Part shown: positions 13,658 to 15,321 of the stretch, in pieces
How the letters are laid out: each line of letters begins with the position of its first letter
How positions within the stretch are numbered: the first letter of the stretch is position 1
Assembly (NCBI GenBank): GCA_028276215.1
Contig: JAPYWT010000011.1
Span: forward strand, 1 to 15,321
Direction of reading: 5' to 3'
DNA: 15,321 nt
Source of the DNA: Thermoflexus sp.
Lineage (GTDB): Bacteria > Chloroflexota > Anaerolineae > B4-G1 > DUEL01
Program-made: the position numbers and the translations under genes
Notes under the pieces: model-generated
The model's input: the letters and a program-made list of their open reading frames with translations, nothing else
Databases searched by the model: none
Told to the model about the DNA's origin: nothing

Positions 13658-13685
13658 ATTATAGCCGATCAGGGGAAATCGGCAA
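13658..13685 (-). promoter_or_regulatory. Promoter of the coiled-coil-aldolase-ssb operon with spacer inverted repeat
   Basis: On the minus strand TTGCCG (13685-13680), a 16-bp spacer, then a perfect TATAAT (13663-13658). The spacer edges form an inverted repeat, GCCGAT and ATCGGC (13683-13678 and 13669-13664), 8 bp apart; one arm overlaps the -35 and the other abuts the -10. This would suit a repressor site. Transcription should start near 13651, leaving a leader of about 58 nt. Confidence 0.75.
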
Positions 13686-13732
13686 CCACGCTTTAACGTG
13701 CCTCTGCAGAGGACGGGCGGTCGTCGGGACGA

Positions 13733-14191
13733 CTATTTAATCTCCGGCCAGCGGGTCCAGTCGTAGCCGATGGTGGGGTCGTCGTGGGGGATGCGGCCCT
13801 CGTCGGTCCCGTCGTACTCGTTGGAGGTGATGTAGAAGATGTGGGCGGGGCCTTGCAGGACCCGGTAGCCGTGGGCAACGCCGGGCGGGATTTTCAGGAC
13901 GACAGGAGGATGGCCGTCCCCCAACAGGAATTCCTGCAGTTGGCCGTAGGTGGGGGAGTCGGGGCGGGCATCGTAGAGGGCCGCCCGGACCGTCCCGCAG
14001 GCAACGTACCACCAGTCGGTCTGGCGCCAGTGGATGTGCCAGGCCTTGGCGACGCCAGTATGGCTCATGGTGTGGCTCCACTGGCCGAACCCCTCGGGGA
14101 AGATGGGGTCGCTGGCCCGGATGATCTCGCGGAAGAAGCCGCGCTCGTCGGTGTGGGTGACCAGTTGCTTGATCTCAACGCCGTGAATCAC
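13733..14191 (-). CDS. RmlC-like cupin, dTDP-4-dehydrorhamnose 3,5-epimerase family
   Basis: A 152-residue single-domain cupin. It has the family's order of motifs: DERGFFREI near the start, a His-containing strand (AKAWHIHWRQTDWWYVACGTVRAALYDAR), SPTYG, the IPPGVAHGYRVL turn, and an end YDGTDEGRIPHDDPTIGYDW like that of RmlC epimerases. It is shorter than classical RmlC (about 180) and may act on another nucleotide sugar. It starts at GTG 14191 with AAGGAG 7 nt upstream, 11 bp after hepT, so it may be read from the toxin-antitoxin promoter. No other rhamnose genes are nearby, although a UDP-sugar enzyme lies at 6511-7464. Confidence 0.82.
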   Translation of the reverse strand: MIHGVEIKQLVTHTDERGFFREIIRASDPIFPEGFGQWSHTMSHTGVAKAWHIHWRQTDWWYVACGTVRAALYDARPDSPTYGQLQEFLLGDGHPPVVLKIPPGVAHGYRVLQGPAHIFYITSNEYDGTDEGRIPHDDPTIGYDWTRWPEIK

Positions 14192-14202
14192 GGGGAAACT
14201 CC

Positions 14203-14622
14203 TTACAGTAGTAGTTTGTCAATCGCACGAACAAACTCCCGCAGGTCATCCAGACGGCTCCAGAGAATATCGTACACCCGGCCATAGTCTACATCCCAGT
14301 ACCGGTGGACCAGCACGTTTCGGAAGCGGGCCATTTGTTGCAGGCGCTCACTCAAATCTGCGGGAATTATACTCGCTTCACCCAGTATTGCGAAACACTC
14401 GGCGTATTCTTCCGGTGTCCGATGCAATCGTTGGGCGCTCACATGGAAACAGATTTGCACCGCTGCTTCAATGGCAACGATCAAACGATAGCAGGCCAGA
14501 TCCCGCCGGTCGCGATCGGCCAGGAATATTTCCTTCGGGAGAGATCGCAGTTCCTCCAGCCGCTCCAGCGACTCTTGAATGTCTTCAAAACGGTCCCGTA
14601 TCAGCGATTGGTTCAGCCCCAA
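14203..14622 (-). CDS. hepT: HepT-like HEPN toxin (RNase) of a MntA/HepT pair
   Basis: A 139-residue all-helical HEPN-domain protein. Near its end is the R-x4-H-x-Y motif (R101-NVLV-H106-R-Y108) that forms the RNase site of HepT toxins; the Tyr is the residue that MntA-type partners modify with AMP. CYRLIVAIEAAVQICFHV is the usual HepT central helix. It overlaps the nucleotidyltransferase gene by 10 bp and starts at TTG 14622, with AAAGGAGG 10 nt upstream inside that gene; no better start is seen. All motif residues are intact, so it should be a working RNase when not modified. The gene is visibly less GC-rich than its neighbours. Confidence 0.9.
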   Translation of the reverse strand: MGLNQSLIRDRFEDIQESLERLEELRSLPKEIFLADRDRRDLACYRLIVAIEAAVQICFHVSAQRLHRTPEEYAECFAILGEASIIPADLSERLQQMARFRNVLVHRYWDVDYGRVYDILWSRLDDLREFVRAIDKLLL

Positions 14623-15056
14623 GAGGTTATCGCCTCCTTTAAAGCGGTGCGGATTAAAGGTTTCATATCCAGATAACGGGTCAATGTCCAGACAACTTCG
14701 CGAACCCGTAAATCCTCGTCCCGGCTCAGCAGGAGTTGGCCCCGGTAAACGGAGTACCGAAATCCCAGCGGAGCCGCATTCAACACCCGGACGTCCACCG
14801 GGAGCGGGTGTCCGGCCTCCCGAAGCGCCCGTTCTGCCGCCCCGGCCAATTCCAGCATCCGGTCGGTAAAATCGCTGTCACCGTCCAGATAGACCGCAAC
14901 GTCCACGTCGTGGAAGGGCCGGTTTTCCAGGAAGGAGCCGTAGAGGTAGGCGAACCGGACATCCGGGGCGTCTTCCAGTACCTGCCTCAGGGTTGCGATG
15001 ATGGCATCCCGCTGGGCCGGGGTTTTCTGGTGTCGTTTCTCCGCACCGAACAACAT
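14613..15056 (-). CDS. mntA: MntA-like minimal nucleotidyltransferase antitoxin
   Basis: A 147-residue minimal nucleotidyltransferase with the G-S-x(n)-D-x-D site at G40-S41...D50-x-D52 (YLYGSFLENRPFHDVDVAVYL) and a third Asp, D88 (PVDVRVL). MntA antitoxins transfer AMP to the R-x4-H-x-Y tyrosine of HepT and so silence it. The frame is open to 15239, but the start should be ATG 15056: the ATG at 15080 overlaps the -10 TATAAT, while 15056 lies about 16 nt after the expected transcript start and follows GGGAAGAGCAAG. The pair with hepT overlaps and shares one promoter with an inverted repeat, as expected for an autoregulated module. Confidence 0.9.
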   Translation of the reverse strand: MLFGAEKRHQKTPAQRDAIIATLRQVLEDAPDVRFAYLYGSFLENRPFHDVDVAVYLDGDSDFTDRMLELAGAAERALREAGHPLPVDVRVLNAAPLGFRYSVYRGQLLLSRDEDLRVREVVWTLTRYLDMKPLIRTALKEAITSWG

Positions 15057-15078
15057 CTTGCTCTTCCCTGCTGGATAC

Positions 15079-15108
15079 ATTATACCTTGCTCCAGCAAAT
15101 GAGCAAGG
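15079..15108 (-). promoter_or_regulatory. MntA/HepT promoter with inverted-repeat operator candidate
   Basis: On the minus strand a perfect TATAAT (15084-15079) is preceded, 16 bp upstream, by TTGCTC (15106-15101). A perfect 8-bp inverted repeat, CCTTGCTC and GAGCAAGG (15108-15101 and 15092-15085), has an 8-bp spacer. Its first arm contains the -35 and its second directly touches the -10. A protein bound there would block RNA polymerase. Confidence 0.75.
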
Positions 15109-15155
15109 TTGCGGGGTGTGTCCCAATTTTGTCGGGCTGGGCCGCTGGCCTTTCC

Positions 15156-15177
15156 GCCTGGCCGTAAACGGCCAGGC
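15156..15177 (-). terminator. Hairpin right after the unrecognised right-edge gene
   Basis: GCCTGGCCG-TAAA-CGGCCAGGC on the + strand: a perfect 9-bp stem with a 4-nt loop, touching the stop codon of the minus-strand gene at 15178. No T-tract follows in the minus direction. It separates that gene from the MntA/HepT promoter; nothing else is seen in the 121-bp gap. Confidence 0.55.
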
Positions 15178-15321
15178 TCAGGCAAAGTTGATAATCTCTT
15201 CCAGCAAAACAGGGCTGATATAGAGCGAAGAGCTGTCAAGTCTCTTAAAATCGTACCGGGGGCAGAAGCCCAAAGTCCTGAAAAACCGTACCTCCAGAGT
15301 GCCGTAACGGCTGAGACTGGC
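15178..15321 (-). CDS. 3' end of an unrecognised gene (partial)
   Basis: The minus strand is open from the right edge to a TGA at 15180-15178, giving 47 residues (ASLSRYGTLEVRFFRTLGFC... to ...SPVLLEEIINFA). The composition is that of a normal soluble protein (mixed charged and hydrophobic, helix-like end LLEEIINFA), and a hairpin lies directly after the stop, so I take it as a real C-terminus. I do not recognise the family. Its start lies beyond the window. Confidence 0.6.
   Translation of the reverse strand, partial: ASLSRYGTLEVRFFRTLGFCPRYDFKRLDSSSLYISPVLLEEIINFA

Noticed and set aside
13701..13731. Terminator after the RmlC-like gene (CCTCTGCAGAGG palindrome and GTCGTC-GG-GACGAC)
   Set aside because: Stems are short, loops tight and there is no T-tract, so I could not support a terminator call.
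15057..15239. Longer MntA from 15239 or 15080
   Set aside because: These starts lie in or upstream of the promoter; the added residues do not resemble nucleotidyltransferases.

Overview
The window is high-GC bacterial DNA with good Shine-Dalgarno sites in front of most genes. Several traits suggest a member of the Chloroflexota (Anaerolineae-like): exported proteins with Thr-Pro or Ser-Pro linkers, lipoprotein signals, short degenerate intergenic tandem repeats, and nucleotidyltransferase toxin-antitoxin modules scattered among metabolic genes. That placement is an inference; the window holds no rRNA or other firm phylogenetic marker.

Left half (1-8711, all + strand). After the 3' end of a Thr/Pro-rich protein (1-96) and a heptamer repeat, three paralogous M42 metallo-aminopeptidases follow (201-1253, 2171-3205, 3336-4313). 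A two-gene AbiEii-type nucleotidyltransferase module (1256-2183) is spliced between the first two without a gap. A 24/25-bp palindromic repeat array separates the second and third. A palindrome, a 9-bp tandem array and a recognisable promoter then lead into a second run: an M29 aminopeptidase, an M28 lipoprotein peptidase or glutaminyl-cyclase relative, a UDP-glucuronate decarboxylase-like SDR enzyme and an M24 Xaa-Pro-type peptidase. Six metallopeptidases in about 8.5 kb suggests a peptide-degradation locus: M42 shells trimming peptides, with M29 and M24 enzymes completing hydrolysis in the cytoplasm and the M28 protein acting outside the membrane.

Right half (8760-15321, all - strand, convergent with the left half across a strong GC hairpin). 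In transcription order, from the right edge: the 3' end of an unrecognised gene; a MntA/HepT toxin-antitoxin pair behind a promoter that carries an inverted repeat; an RmlC-like cupin epimerase; then, from a clear second promoter, a coiled-coil protein with a PD-(D/E)XK-like end, a long class II aldolase and a single-stranded-DNA-binding protein. A strong hairpin follows, then a translationally coupled pair of a sulfite-oxidase-type molybdopterin enzyme and a solute-binding lipoprotein.

The most distinctive features are the triple M42 set with an embedded AbiEii module, four short repeats that each overlap the stop codon of the gene before them, and two minus-strand promoters that both have an inverted repeat filling the -35/-10 spacer. 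No intergenic gap exceeds 300 bases, and I saw no tRNA, rRNA, CRISPR array or insertion sequence.
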